Source: Bacteroidota bacterium
GTDB taxonomy: Bacteria > Bacteroidota > Bacteroidia > Bacteroidales > Tannerellaceae
Direction: 5' to 3'
Length of the DNA stretch: 64,000 nt
NCBI GenBank assembly: GCA_023429375.1
Contig: JAEYVY010000007.1
Coordinates: forward strand, 62,001 to 126,000
Shown here: piece by piece, positions 33,092 through 41,390 of the stretch
How the letters are laid out: the number at the start of each line of letters is the position of its first letter
Position numbering within the stretch: the first letter of the stretch is position 1
Translations under genes and position numbers: made by a program
The notes under the pieces: generated by a model
The model's database searches: none
What the model was told of the DNA's origin: nothing
The model's input: only the letters and a program-made list of their open reading frames with translations

Positions 33092-34888
33092 TTATCGGCC
33101 TTTTTTATCTGTAGTTCTTTTACGCCATGGTTTATCGTTGTTGCGATCACGAGATTCAAAACGTTCTTTTCTGCGTTGTTCATCTCTTTTGCGTGCTCTG
33201 AAGCCTCCGCTACTGTCACGATTTCCTCCAAATCCGCCACGTCCACCTCTCTTCTCTTGTGCAAACTCAACAGAGATACGGCGTCCGTCAATTTCGAATC
33301 CATTCATACTGTTCATGACACGTTTAGCTTCGTTTTCTTCAACTTCGAAGAAAGAAAAACTATCGCGTAAGTCAATCTTACCTACTCGTATATGGCCTGG
33401 CACACATTTATTGATTAAATCAATCAATTGGTTTGGATATAGACCGTCTTGCTTACCGAAGTTAAGGAAGAAACGGGTAAAGCCATCTTCAGCATTTGAG
33501 CCGCGACGACCGTTTGAGTCTCCTCTCGAACCACGTTCTTCTCTTCTGCTTGCTTTTTCATCAACAACTTGCAGTTCATCAGCATCTTTATAGTAATCAA
33601 TCATACGATTGAACTCAAGCGAGATGATACGTTTCAGGATATCTTCTTTTTCCAACCATTCCAGTTTGCGGAAGATAGCCGGCATCAACGATTCGATTTC
33701 TTCTTCGTTTACTTGTACCTTTTCTATTTTGTCTACTAAGTTGAAAAGCTGCTTTTCGCAGATGGCTTTTCCACTTGGCATGACACCCTTTTCGAAAGTC
33801 TTGTTGATGATATGCTCAATTTCGCGGATTTTACCTTTTTCCTTCACGTGGCAAATGGAAATAGAGATACCTGTTTTACCGGCACGACCCGTACGACCAC
33901 TACGATGCGTATACGATTCTACCTCGTCGGGTAAACCGTAGTTGATTACGTGCGTCAGGTCTTCAACATCCAATCCACGTGCAGCAACGTCTGTAGCAAC
34001 AAGCAATTGGAGGTTTTTAATACGGAACTTCTGCATCACATAGTCGCGCTGAGCTTGGCTGAGTTCACCATGGAGTGAATCGGCATTATAACCGTCTTGA
34101 ATCAACTTGTCGGCAATCTCTTGCGTTTCCTTACGTGTACGGCAGAAAATAATACCGTAAATATTCGGGTAGTAGTCAGCTATACGTTTTAATGCAAGGT
34201 ATTTGTCTTTCGCCTGTACCATATAGTAAATATGGCGGATATTTTTATTTCCTTCGTTTTTCTTACCAATGATAATCTCTTTTGGATTCTTCATGTATTT
34301 GCGGGTAATCGATGCGATACCCTGTGGCATGGTAGCCGAAAAGAGAAGCATATTGCGTGTTTCCGGCACTTCCGCAAGAATAGCGTTGATGCTGTCTGTG
34401 AATCCCATGTTCAGCATTTCGTCTGCTTCATCGAGGATCACGTTGCCAATATTGTTAAGATTAACCGTTTTGCGATTCATCAAATCTAAAAGTCTACCCG
34501 GAGTAGCTACCACGATATGTACTCCTTTCTTAAGCATCCTGATTTGACTATCGATGCTGGAGCCTCCATATACAGGCAGAACCTTAAGATTGTCAATATA
34601 TTTTGAATATTCGCAAAGGTCATCTGCGATTTGTAGACAGAGTTCACGTGTGGGGCACAATACTAGTGCTTGAGGTTGATAATTTGAGACGTCAATTTTT
34701 TGTAATATAGGTAGTCCAAATGCGGCAGTTTTGCCTGTTCCAGTTTGTGCTAATGCGATTACGTCGTTGTCTTCTCCCAGCAAGAAAGGAATCACTTCTT
34801 CCTGTACCGGCATGGGCGATTCGTAGCCCATTTCTTGGATCGCTTTCAAAATAGGTAAAGCAACCCCTAATTCTTCAAATGTTTTCAA
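33092..34888 (-). CDS. DEAD-box RNA helicase (CsdA/DbpA-like)
   Basis: A 598-residue ATP-dependent RNA helicase. The Q motif region is followed by AQTGTGKTAAFGLP (motif I), DEADEMLNMGF (motif II), LLFSATMP (motif III), and HRSGRTGRAGKTG (motif VI). Residues ~470-540 form a DbpA-type RNA-binding RRM (HIRVGKIDLRDSFSFFEVEE). The C-terminal ~50 residues are Arg/Gly-rich (RGGRGGFGGNRDSSGG), favouring non-specific RNA binding. The layout fits cold-shock and ribosome-assembly helicases such as DeaD/CsdA. It appears to be a single-gene unit. Confidence 0.95.
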   Translation of the reverse strand: MKTFEELGVALPILKAIQEMGYESPMPVQEEVIPFLLGEDNDVIALAQTGTGKTAAFGLPILQKIDVSNYQPQALVLCPTRELCLQIADDLCEYSKYIDNLKVLPVYGGSSIDSQIRMLKKGVHIVVATPGRLLDLMNRKTVNLNNIGNVILDEADEMLNMGFTDSINAILAEVPETRNMLLFSATMPQGIASITRKYMKNPKEIIIGKKNEGNKNIRHIYYMVQAKDKYLALKRIADYYPNIYGIIFCRTRKETQEIADKLIQDGYNADSLHGELSQAQRDYVMQKFRIKNLQLLVATDVAARGLDVEDLTHVINYGLPDEVESYTHRSGRTGRAGKTGISISICHVKEKGKIREIEHIINKTFEKGVMPSGKAICEKQLFNLVDKIEKVQVNEEEIESLMPAIFRKLEWLEKEDILKRIISLEFNRMIDYYKDADELQVVDEKASRREERGSRGDSNGRRGSNAEDGFTRFFLNFGKQDGLYPNQLIDLINKCVPGHIRVGKIDLRDSFSFFEVEENEAKRVMNSMNGFEIDGRRISVEFAQEKRGGRGGFGGNRDSSGGFRARKRDEQRRKERFESRDRNNDKPWRKRTTDKKGR

Positions 34889-34954
34889 AGTGCGAAGTTA
34901 TATGTATATATAAAAATTCAAGTTGCAAAGGTAGGTAATTAATTCGGATTCACA

Positions 34955-36010
34955 TCAATATAACATAATTTCTTTTAATTGCTGACGTTCTTCTTCCGTG
35001 ATGTTCAACTCCTTAGAAATATATTTCTGGTATGTACCGTGATCTTTCCTGATTTTATCCAATGCGGTGTCGAGATAGGTTTCATTAGCCGTAAGCATAA
35101 GGGCGACAGTTTCTTGTGCCTCAGTATCCAGATCTTTCACCAGATTTTCAAACTTTTTTAGATTCAAGTAACTGTTTGACGCCATGTAATCTTGCATAAT
35201 GGTAGATTCGGGTATGTCTAATGCTAAGAGTAATAATGTAGAAAGGAATCCGGTTCTATCCTTGCCTAAAGAGCAGCTGAATAAGACCGGATATTTGTCT
35301 TCATCCAATAAAGTTCGAATAGCTTGGCCAAATTGATTGCTATACTGTTCAACAAAATGAAGATAAAGATCCTGCATGAAGATGATGCCATCTCCTTTTC
35401 GTAGCTGTCCTTTTCTTATCTTTCCCATTATATCCGATAAATCACCAATTTCAATGGGTATTCGGATGATTTCGGCATTAGTGTATTGTATGGGCGATGC
35501 TGTAATTTCTGATTCAGATCTTAAATCGATAATTGTCTTTATATTCAAACCATTGATCCTCACAGAGTCCTTCCTACTTAAATGGTTCAATTCGCCAGAT
35601 CTATAGAGCTTTCCCCATTGGATTGTTTTCTTTTCCTTAGTCACATATCCTCCCAAATCACGAAGATTTTGGACATTCTCCATCGTTATCGCACGGGAGC
35701 TTACTTCTTTCTCGTATTTGTTATTGAATGAAAGAAGGAAATATTTACGTGTAATATTGTCGTTTGTGATGTAGGTTACCCTTCCTTCTTTTATATCAGT
35801 GGTGACAGCCGGATTGCTTTTTTCAAAATTACTGGGATCGTTCGAGACAAATAACTTCATTGTTCCTGTCATCTGAGGGAAGGTTTCCCACTTTATAACG
35901 TAATTGCCAATATCATCACGCATGCATACAACGCGGATGTCCGGTTCACTTGGAGTACATCCGGAGAAAACAAGTATGGATACGAATAGAGTAAAAAGCC
36001 TATACAACAT
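34955..36010 (-). CDS. Exported tyrosine/dual-specificity protein phosphatase, lipoprotein
   Basis: A 351-residue lipoprotein (signal MLYRLFTLFVSILVFSGC, lipidated on C18). An Ig/fibronectin-like N-terminal region of ~100 residues is followed by a Y_phosphatase3-type domain. It starts NVQNLRDLGGYVTKEKKT, continues KLYRSGELN and TIIDLRSESE, and contains the P-loop FSC246SLGKDRTG (C-x5-R). Such secreted enzymes dephosphorylate tyrosine or phosphoinositides; the periplasmic or surface location means the substrate is not cytosolic. It is divergent in function from its neighbours. Confidence 0.9.
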   Translation of the reverse strand: MLYRLFTLFVSILVFSGCTPSEPDIRVVCMRDDIGNYVIKWETFPQMTGTMKLFVSNDPSNFEKSNPAVTTDIKEGRVTYITNDNITRKYFLLSFNNKYEKEVSSRAITMENVQNLRDLGGYVTKEKKTIQWGKLYRSGELNHLSRKDSVRINGLNIKTIIDLRSESEITASPIQYTNAEIIRIPIEIGDLSDIMGKIRKGQLRKGDGIIFMQDLYLHFVEQYSNQFGQAIRTLLDEDKYPVLFSCSLGKDRTGFLSTLLLLALDIPESTIMQDYMASNSYLNLKKFENLVKDLDTEAQETVALMLTANETYLDTALDKIRKDHGTYQKYISKELNITEEERQQLKEIMLY

Positions 36011-36079
36011 TATATTACTTCTGAGTTACTGAATCAAAGATACTAATTTCCGTGTATAGGTATTTGGGCTTAATGAAAT

Positions 36080-37009
36080 TTAAGACATCCCTGCATATTT
36101 CTCTGCAAATTCACGCGAGATGTAATTATCATAGCTCCGGCAAGACTCAGCAGCGAAGTCAATGCCACAACCGATGATTTTAGACCAAATACTTTTGTCA
36201 GTCGATTTTAATTGCTCGTATGTAACTTCGTATTTGAGAAGTCCAAAAAGTATACCGGCATTGAAATTATCTCCGGCTCCGATTGTGCTGACGGGCTGAA
36301 TGGGGGGGACGGCATATTGTTCATGTTGTGTTTCAGTAAATAAGTTTATTTCGCCGGCTCCCTGTGTCTCAATAAAGTTCTTGCAATAGAACCGAATATG
36401 ATCTTTGTATATTTCTTCGACATCAGTCTTTCCAAATAGACTCATTAGGTCTTCGTCCGATGCTTTGACTATATCGGCGTATTCCAAATTGTCTAAGACA
36501 GTAGGCATAAGGCGGATGGCTTCATGTGCATGTGCTTTGCGGAAGTTGATATCATAATAGATGATAGCTTTCCGCTCTTGGGCATATTGCAGAAATTCGA
36601 CCATACGATCGCGTAATACCGGATTTAGGGCATAATAGGAGCCGAATATAAAGATGTCGTCTTCGTTTATTCTAGGAAACCCCACTTCGAGCCGTTGCTT
36701 GGGGTAATCTTTATAAAAAAGATAGGAAGCATCGTTTTGCTCATTTAGAAAAGCCAATGAAACGGGACTTTTGCCGTCTGGAAAGCGATCGATATATTCG
36801 GTAGACAAGTTGTTTTCTAACATAAAGGCCTGTATGATATCTCCCACGTGATCGTTACCGATTTCGCTGATGAAAGTAACCGGAAGGCCTGTCCTGGCAA
36901 GAGAAATCAGCCCGTTGAATACTGAACCTCCGGGAACTGCTTTGTGCGGAGCTCCGTCTTTGAAGATGATGTCTAAGATGGTCTCGCCTATACCGAATAT
37001 TTTTCTCAT
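36080..37009 (-). CDS. PfkB-family sugar kinase (fructokinase-like)
   Basis: A 309-residue ribokinase-fold kinase. The N terminus holds GIGETILDIIF and the GGSVFNGLISLARTG substrate loop; the C-terminal signature is VSTIGAGDNFNAGILFGLL, with the catalytic Asp in GAGD. It directly follows the KdsD-like isomerase gene (stop and start abut), so the two are co-transcribed. Fructose or a related ketose is the usual substrate for this branch. With an SIS isomerase partner it might phosphorylate a sugar that enters Kdo-type synthesis, but this is speculation. Confidence 0.85.
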   Translation of the reverse strand: MRKIFGIGETILDIIFKDGAPHKAVPGGSVFNGLISLARTGLPVTFISEIGNDHVGDIIQAFMLENNLSTEYIDRFPDGKSPVSLAFLNEQNDASYLFYKDYPKQRLEVGFPRINEDDIFIFGSYYALNPVLRDRMVEFLQYAQERKAIIYYDINFRKAHAHEAIRLMPTVLDNLEYADIVKASDEDLMSLFGKTDVEEIYKDHIRFYCKNFIETQGAGEINLFTETQHEQYAVPPIQPVSTIGAGDNFNAGILFGLLKYEVTYEQLKSTDKSIWSKIIGCGIDFAAESCRSYDNYISREFAEKYAGMS

Positions 37010-37621
37010 TTATTTGTTTTCGTTACAATGTTCACGGCTAATTGTTCCAAGATAACCTCCATGATGGCGTTTCGCGTAGTCTGTATAGTCAAACTTGATT
37101 TTCTTCATCGTGCTGACAACCAGAATATCGCCGATAACTGTCATGACAGTGGTCGAAGTAGTGGGAGTAAGGCCAAGAGGGCAAACTTCCTTAGGGGCTC
37201 CGGTTAGCAAGCATACATCTGCCTTCTGTGCTAACTCGCTTTGCGGATTGCTTGTGATGACAATGAACTTCATATCAGGAGCTAATCCAGTAGTCAGGTC
37301 AATCAGTTCAATTAATTCGCGTGTCTTTCCTGAATTTGATATCAACAACATGATATCGTTGTTGCGTACAATCCCAAGGTCGCCGTGTTGTGCTTCGCTA
37401 GGGTGTAAGAAAAATGCCGGCGTACCGGTTGAGCTGAAGGTTGTAGCGATATTCATAGCTATCTGTCCGGCTTTACCCATACCGCTTGTAACGAGCTTAC
37501 CTCCCAAGGAATGTACTTGTTGGATAATCAAATCGACCGCTTTCTCGTAATCAGCTGTAATCGGTATGTTAAGTACAGCTTCGGCTTCCTGCTTCAGAAT
37601 CAGCTCAATCTCTCTATTCAT
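37010..37621 (-). CDS. kdsD: KdsD/GutQ-like SIS-domain sugar-phosphate isomerase (no CBS domains)
   Basis: A 203-residue sugar isomerase of the arabinose-5-phosphate isomerase type, which makes the precursor of Kdo for lipopolysaccharide. The SIS core shows LVTSGMGKAGQIAMNIATTF, FFLHPSEAQHGDLGIV and LLISNSGKTRELIEL. E. coli KdsD has two extra CBS domains; here they are absent, as in short Bacteroides forms. The start at 37621 is chosen because a perfect -7 box at 37667-37674 overlaps the alternative TTG start at 37669. The last codons precede the PfkB kinase ATG directly. Other SIS isomerases cannot be excluded. Confidence 0.78.
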   Translation of the reverse strand: MNREIELILKQEAEAVLNIPITADYEKAVDLIIQQVHSLGGKLVTSGMGKAGQIAMNIATTFSSTGTPAFFLHPSEAQHGDLGIVRNNDIMLLISNSGKTRELIELIDLTTGLAPDMKFIVITSNPQSELAQKADVCLLTGAPKEVCPLGLTPTTSTTVMTVIGDILVVSTMKKIKFDYTDYAKRHHGGYLGTISREHCNENK

Positions 37622-37666
37622 TTTTTTATCATCAAGTTTAGTTGAATACGAATTCAAAATATCGCG

Positions 37667-37674
37667 CAAAATTA
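37667..37674 (-). promoter_or_regulatory. -7 box of the kdsD-pfkB unit
   Basis: On the minus strand TAATTTTG matches TAnnTTTG; TTGG at 37694-37697 lies at the normal -33 spacing. The box overlaps the stop codon of the upstream small membrane protein gene. Confidence 0.5.
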
Positions 37675-37896
37675 TTTAAATAAATTCGATTCCCCAAGTT
37701 GAATTAACCCGCATACAATTAAGACTAATCCTAATATTGCATAAAATATTCTTGCTCCTTTACGGCCAAGCCATTTGATAAACATGGCAGCGCCTTGTGT
37801 GCTGAAATACCATTCGTAGTTACGTATAGCTGCCGTTAGTGATAATAGGCCTAAGAAGAGGAAAAAAATACCTATAATTAGCTCAGATGTGTTCAT
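37672..37896 (-). CDS. Small two-helix membrane protein (Imm17-like)
   Basis: A 74-residue protein with two transmembrane helices: IIGIFFLFLGLLSLTAAI near the N terminus and YAILGLVLIVCGLIQLG near the C terminus. A short loop between them contains WYFSTQ and the conserved-looking GRKGARIFY. The pattern resembles the Imm17 family, proposed as immunity proteins of polymorphic toxins, but such small proteins are also found without toxins. No toxin gene is nearby; neighbours are tsaE and kdsD. Homology must be confirmed by a profile search. Confidence 0.6.
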   Translation of the reverse strand: MNTSELIIGIFFLFLGLLSLTAAIRNYEWYFSTQGAAMFIKWLGRKGARIFYAILGLVLIVCGLIQLGESNLFK

Positions 37897-37897
37897 A

Positions 37898-38317
37898 TTA
37901 TTTTATCTCTACGGTTCTCGAACCATCGGCTTCTTCACGGATGGATACTTCAACCACATCTCCTGGCAAGAGTTCTTCTATCTTCTCGGGCCATTCGATA
38001 AAACAGAGTGCACCGCTGTAGAAATAATCGGAAGTGCCGATTTCTTCAGCTTCGCTTAGCTTGTTGATGCGATAAAAGTCGAAGTGATAGATTAATTCGC
38101 CAGTCTCTTCGCTTCTATACTCATTGATGATGGCAAACGTAGGACTGTTGATAACGTCTTCTACACCTAATTCTTCGCAGATGGCTTTAATGAAAGTCGT
38201 CTTTCCTGCTCCCATGCTCCCACGGAAGGCAAATACGGTACGATCGTCCATCAATGCGATAAATTCTTTTGCCGCTTCATGTATGGAGTCTAAACTGTTA
38301 ATCTTAATGATATTCAT
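37898..38317 (-). CDS. tsaE: tRNA threonylcarbamoyladenosine biosynthesis ATPase TsaE
   Basis: A 139-residue P-loop ATPase that works with TsaB and TsaD to form t6A37 in ANN-decoding tRNAs. Walker A is RGSMGAGKTTF (near residue 33). NSPTFAIINEY and the HFDFYRI motif, with the acidic residues that bind magnesium, are both present, as is CFIEWPEKIEELLP near the end. It lies just past the porX gene on the same strand and 1 base before the small membrane protein. Confidence 0.96.
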   Translation of the reverse strand: MNIIKINSLDSIHEAAKEFIALMDDRTVFAFRGSMGAGKTTFIKAICEELGVEDVINSPTFAIINEYRSEETGELIYHFDFYRINKLSEAEEIGTSDYFYSGALCFIEWPEKIEELLPGDVVEVSIREEADGSRTVEIK

Positions 38318-38345
38318 ATTTGGTTATGTTATGTTATGTTTTGAC

Positions 38346-39896
38346 TTATTTCGGATCCATTATAATGAATGGAATCATCATCTCTTCCATGGAAATACCT
38401 CCATGTTGAAAAGTGTTTTTATAGTAGGATACGTAATAATTGTAGTTGTTAGGATAAGCCAAAAAAGATTCGTTCAGCGCAAAAATATACTTGCTGCTGA
38501 GGTTGGGCGTTGGGAGACCAATCTCTTCAGGGTTGCGGATGTCGAATACTTCTTTTGGGTTGTAATTCAGGTTCTTACCTACTTTATAGCGCAGATTGGT
38601 ATTGGTGTTCTTGTCACCGATGACTTTGAGCGGATCGTTTACCCGAATAGTGCCATGGTCGGTTGTCAAGATTACTTTATACCCTCTGTCGGCAATACGG
38701 CGGAAGAGTTCCAATGTCGTAGAATGTTGAAACCAGGAACGTGTAAGGCTCCTATAGGCCGCTTCACTCTGAGCCAGCTCGCGAATCATCTTCATCTCTG
38801 TACGAGCATGTGATAACATATCAATGAAGTTTAGTACAATTACGTTGAGCTGGTAATTTTCTAATGAGGAGATATTGGAAAGGAGCTTTTCTCCGTATGC
38901 GGAATCGTTTACTTTATTATATGAGAACGTATACTTTTTTCTAAAGCGCTCTATCTGTGTTTGGATAAGCGGCGATTCATTTAGATTTTTTCCTTCTTCG
39001 CTTTCTTCGTCCACCCAAAGTTCGGGAAACATCTTTTCAATCTGGGCGGGCATCAACCCTGAAAAAATGGCATTGCGTGCATATTGCGTTGCCGTGGGGA
39101 GAATACTATAGTATAGGCTTTCCTCAAAATTAAAATAGCTGGCCAAGAGGTCTTTTATAACCCGCCATTGGTCTAACCGGAAGTTGTCGATTAGGATGAA
39201 GAACACTTTCTCTCCTTCGTCGAGCAATGGGAATACACGTTTCTTAAATAAATCGGGGCTCATCAGTGGACGTTTCTCCGGAAAACGAATCCAGTCCACA
39301 TAATTTTTCTTGACAAATTTACCGAAGGCATTATTGGCCTCTTTCTTCTGCATGGAGAGCATTTCAGTCATTTGTGCTTGGCTGCTCTCCAGTTCCAGTT
39401 CCCAGTATACCAGTTTTTTATATAGCTCTTGCCAGTCGTCTGCCGTTAACGAGTCGTTTATTTGCGTGCCGATACGGGCAAATTCCTGTTGATAGCTGAT
39501 AGTTGTCGTTTCAGTTATGATAACCTGCTTATGTACATTCTTTTTGATGGATAGCAAGAGCTGGTTCGGATTGACCGGTTTTATCAGATAATCGGCAATT
39601 TTATTTCCGATAGCCTGATTCATGATGCTTTCTTCTTCGCTCTTCGTAACCATAACTACAGGAACATTCGGATTGATCTCTTTTATCAGGGCCAATGTTT
39701 CCAAACCAGATAATCCGGGCATGTTTTCGTCTAGGAAGATGATATCGAACGCTTCTTCTTTGCAGCAGTCAATAGCATCCATTCCGCTGATAACAGGGAC
39801 AATTTCATACCCTTTATCCTGCAGAAATAGAATGTGCGGCTTCAATAAATCGATTTCATCATCCGCCCAAAGTATTCTGTCCTTTTTAGTTGCCAT
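38346..39896 (-). CDS. porX: PorX-type response regulator with PglZ/alkaline-phosphatase-like domain
   Basis: A 516-residue fusion. Residues 1-120 are a receiver domain with acidic pair D12-D13 (WADDEIDL) and phospho-acceptor D56 (FLDENMPG). A helical linker follows. Residues ~200-516 are a PglZ-type alkaline-phosphatase-fold domain with VFFILIDNFRLDQWR, the metal-site Thr in PTATQYARNAIFSGLMP, and ILTTDHGTIRV. This is the architecture of P. gingivalis PorX, which controls type IX secretion genes and whose PglZ domain has nucleotide phosphodiesterase activity. The partner kinase PorY is not adjacent. PorX homologues occur in Bacteroidota more widely than the secretion machine itself. Confidence 0.88.
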   Translation of the reverse strand: MATKKDRILWADDEIDLLKPHILFLQDKGYEIVPVISGMDAIDCCKEEAFDIIFLDENMPGLSGLETLALIKEINPNVPVVMVTKSEEESIMNQAIGNKIADYLIKPVNPNQLLLSIKKNVHKQVIITETTTISYQQEFARIGTQINDSLTADDWQELYKKLVYWELELESSQAQMTEMLSMQKKEANNAFGKFVKKNYVDWIRFPEKRPLMSPDLFKKRVFPLLDEGEKVFFILIDNFRLDQWRVIKDLLASYFNFEESLYYSILPTATQYARNAIFSGLMPAQIEKMFPELWVDEESEEGKNLNESPLIQTQIERFRKKYTFSYNKVNDSAYGEKLLSNISSLENYQLNVIVLNFIDMLSHARTEMKMIRELAQSEAAYRSLTRSWFQHSTTLELFRRIADRGYKVILTTDHGTIRVNDPLKVIGDKNTNTNLRYKVGKNLNYNPKEVFDIRNPEEIGLPTPNLSSKYIFALNESFLAYPNNYNYYVSYYKNTFQHGGISMEEMMIPFIIMDPK

Positions 39897-40084
39897 ATCG
39901 TGCTTTAGTTATCTGATTACAAAAGTAATCTGTTTTATACAAATATACGTTATATCTGTTTCGTAATAAAAACGATGGATGGCAATATAAATTTTGCGGC
40001 CATGTATTTGTTGTTTGAAAAAGTTTCAAAAACAAAAACATGACCGTCTACATGAAACACACTACACGATGAGAGTTACTGCTG

Positions 40085-40552
40085 TTATGCAGGATACCTT
40101 AAAAAGGAGCGTTTATGCATTTTTTCATATTCATTAAACAAACGTTTCTGATGATTGGTCAGCAGAGACAATATATCATGTCTAGCTTGAGCATCTATTC
40201 TGGCCAATTGAGCTCTTGTCTTTTCAATCTGGCGGATTGTATCATTGATCTTCTTCAGATTAGGTTTGTTTTTATGAATCAACTTATGATGCTGATCTTC
40301 CAATTTTCTAAGCTTCGCCCTTAACGGGTTTGATGCTTTTTCAGCTCTGTACCGGATTTGATCTATAGTTACCTTTTGATGGTAATTGAGAGACCTTTCA
40401 AAACTTGACAAATCCCGGTCATGCCTTCCATTCCATTCTTTACTATATGCTCTGTCTCTATAATCGTTTCTTTTAGGACCTCTTCCCTGAGCAAAAGAAG
40501 TAGCTATAATCGTAGCCAACAGGGTCAATATAATAGCAAATCTTGTCTTCAT
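40085..40552 (-). CDS. Spy/CpxP-like periplasmic protein
   Basis: A 155-residue exported protein (MKTRFAIILTLLATIIATSFA then Q). The mature region starts with a basic, Gly/Arg-rich GRGPKRNDYRDRAYSKEW, then three long charged helices with LTxxQ-like elements (SLLTNHQKRLFNEYEK). That resembles the Spy/CpxP/heavy-metal-sensor group of periplasmic chaperones and stress sensors, although sequence identity looks low. It stands alone with ~360 bases of non-coding sequence upstream. Function is tentative. Confidence 0.55.
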   Translation of the reverse strand: MKTRFAIILTLLATIIATSFAQGRGPKRNDYRDRAYSKEWNGRHDRDLSSFERSLNYHQKVTIDQIRYRAEKASNPLRAKLRKLEDQHHKLIHKNKPNLKKINDTIRQIEKTRAQLARIDAQARHDILSLLTNHQKRLFNEYEKMHKRSFLRYPA

Positions 40553-40916
40553 TACTTTAAGATTTAATTTGTTATACCTTCAAATTCTATCATCGCTAAT
40601 CTCCCGGGTTTACTTTAATAGACCATTAATCACGAGTAAGGTTTAAAGACGAAGCGCGTTTAAGGATATTTTAATAAATACCTGTTTGCGCGAAAAAGTT
40701 TATTATTGAATGTTATCGCAATTACTTCTTTTATGCAATATGGATTAGCTGGGGTAATTCAATGATGTTTAAGATGATATCTCATCTATGTTGAGGATAA
40801 CAAGAAAAAAACGAATGTGAGAACTATTAATTAGAATGGGTAATCTGAATTAATGAAGTGAAAAAATGAGATAGTGTAGGTCTCGGGTATACAGTATAAG
40901 TACAGAGATAAACGGG
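40553..40916. other. Intergenic stretch, no gene seen
   Basis: Roughly 360 AT-rich bases between the Spy-like gene start and the rpsO terminator. No gene-like frame, RNA gene or repeat was found. The end near 40552 should hold the Spy-like gene's promoter. Confidence 0.55.
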
Positions 40917-40947
40917 AAGAGGGTATCCAAACATTGGATACCCTCTT
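40917..40947 (-). terminator. Terminator of rpsO
   Basis: AAGAGGGTATCCAA (40917-40930) pairs perfectly with TTGGATACCCTCTT (40934-40947) around a 3-base loop, 25 bases after the rpsO stop. The T run on the minus strand is short. Confidence 0.75.
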
Positions 40948-40971
40948 TTGGGGGAATATAAAAATAATTTC

Positions 40972-41241
40972 TTACTTTCTGATTCCTAATTCTTTGATAA
41001 TAGCACGATATCTTTCAATATCAACTTTTATCAGATAGTCTAATAAACGACGACGTTTACCTACTAACATTTTCAATGCTCTTTCTGTGTTGAAGTCTTT
41101 TTGATTTTTCTTCAAGTGATCAGTCAGATGATTGATACGGAAGGTAAATAACGCGATTTGGCTTTCTGCCGAGCCGGTATCAGTAGCTGATTTACCGTAC
41201 TTTTCAAACAGTTCTTGTTTTTTTGCTGAATCTAAATACAT
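40972..41241 (-). CDS. rpsO: 30S ribosomal protein S15
   Basis: An 89-residue small-subunit protein that binds 16S rRNA early in assembly and bridges to 23S rRNA. The whole protein matches the family: FGKSATDTGSAESQIALF-like segment KSATDTGSAESQIALFT, then INHLTDHLKKNQKDF and the rRNA-binding LVGKRRRLLDYL. It is transcribed from a canonical promoter at 41290-41320 and is divergent from typA. No pnp gene is adjacent. Confidence 0.98.
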   Translation of the reverse strand: MYLDSAKKQELFEKYGKSATDTGSAESQIALFTFRINHLTDHLKKNQKDFNTERALKMLVGKRRRLLDYLIKVDIERYRAIIKELGIRK

Positions 41242-41289
41242 GATTCGTTGTACTTTAATAAATTAATACTATATTATTTTAAGCAGGTG

Positions 41290-41320
41290 CAAAGATAGTC
41301 ATTCTTATCTGACAGACAAC
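41290..41320 (-). promoter_or_regulatory. Canonical Bacteroides-type promoter of rpsO
   Basis: On the minus strand GTTG (41317-41320), exactly 19 bases, then TATCTTTG (41290-41297). The leader to the ATG is about 45 bases. Confidence 0.75.
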
Positions 41321-41361
41321 ACTTTCACGTTTGTTTTTTTACAGATGCGAAATTTTTGTTG

Positions 41362-41369
41362 TAAATTTG
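41362..41369 (+). promoter_or_regulatory. -7 box of typA
   Basis: TAAATTTG matches TAnnTTTG, 21 bases before the ATG at 41391. It lies downstream of the alternative start at 41331 and so supports 41391. Confidence 0.6.
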
Positions 41370-41390
41370 TACCCCAATAAATTAGTCTCA

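Noticed and set aside
33138..33593. 151-residue open frame opposite the DEAD-box helicase
   Set aside because: It lies entirely antisense to a strong gene; its Ser/Arg/Pro-rich content reflects the mirrored Arg/Gly-rich codons.
37095..37550. 151-residue open frame opposite the KdsD-like gene
   Set aside because: Antisense shadow of a conserved gene, with no independent signal.
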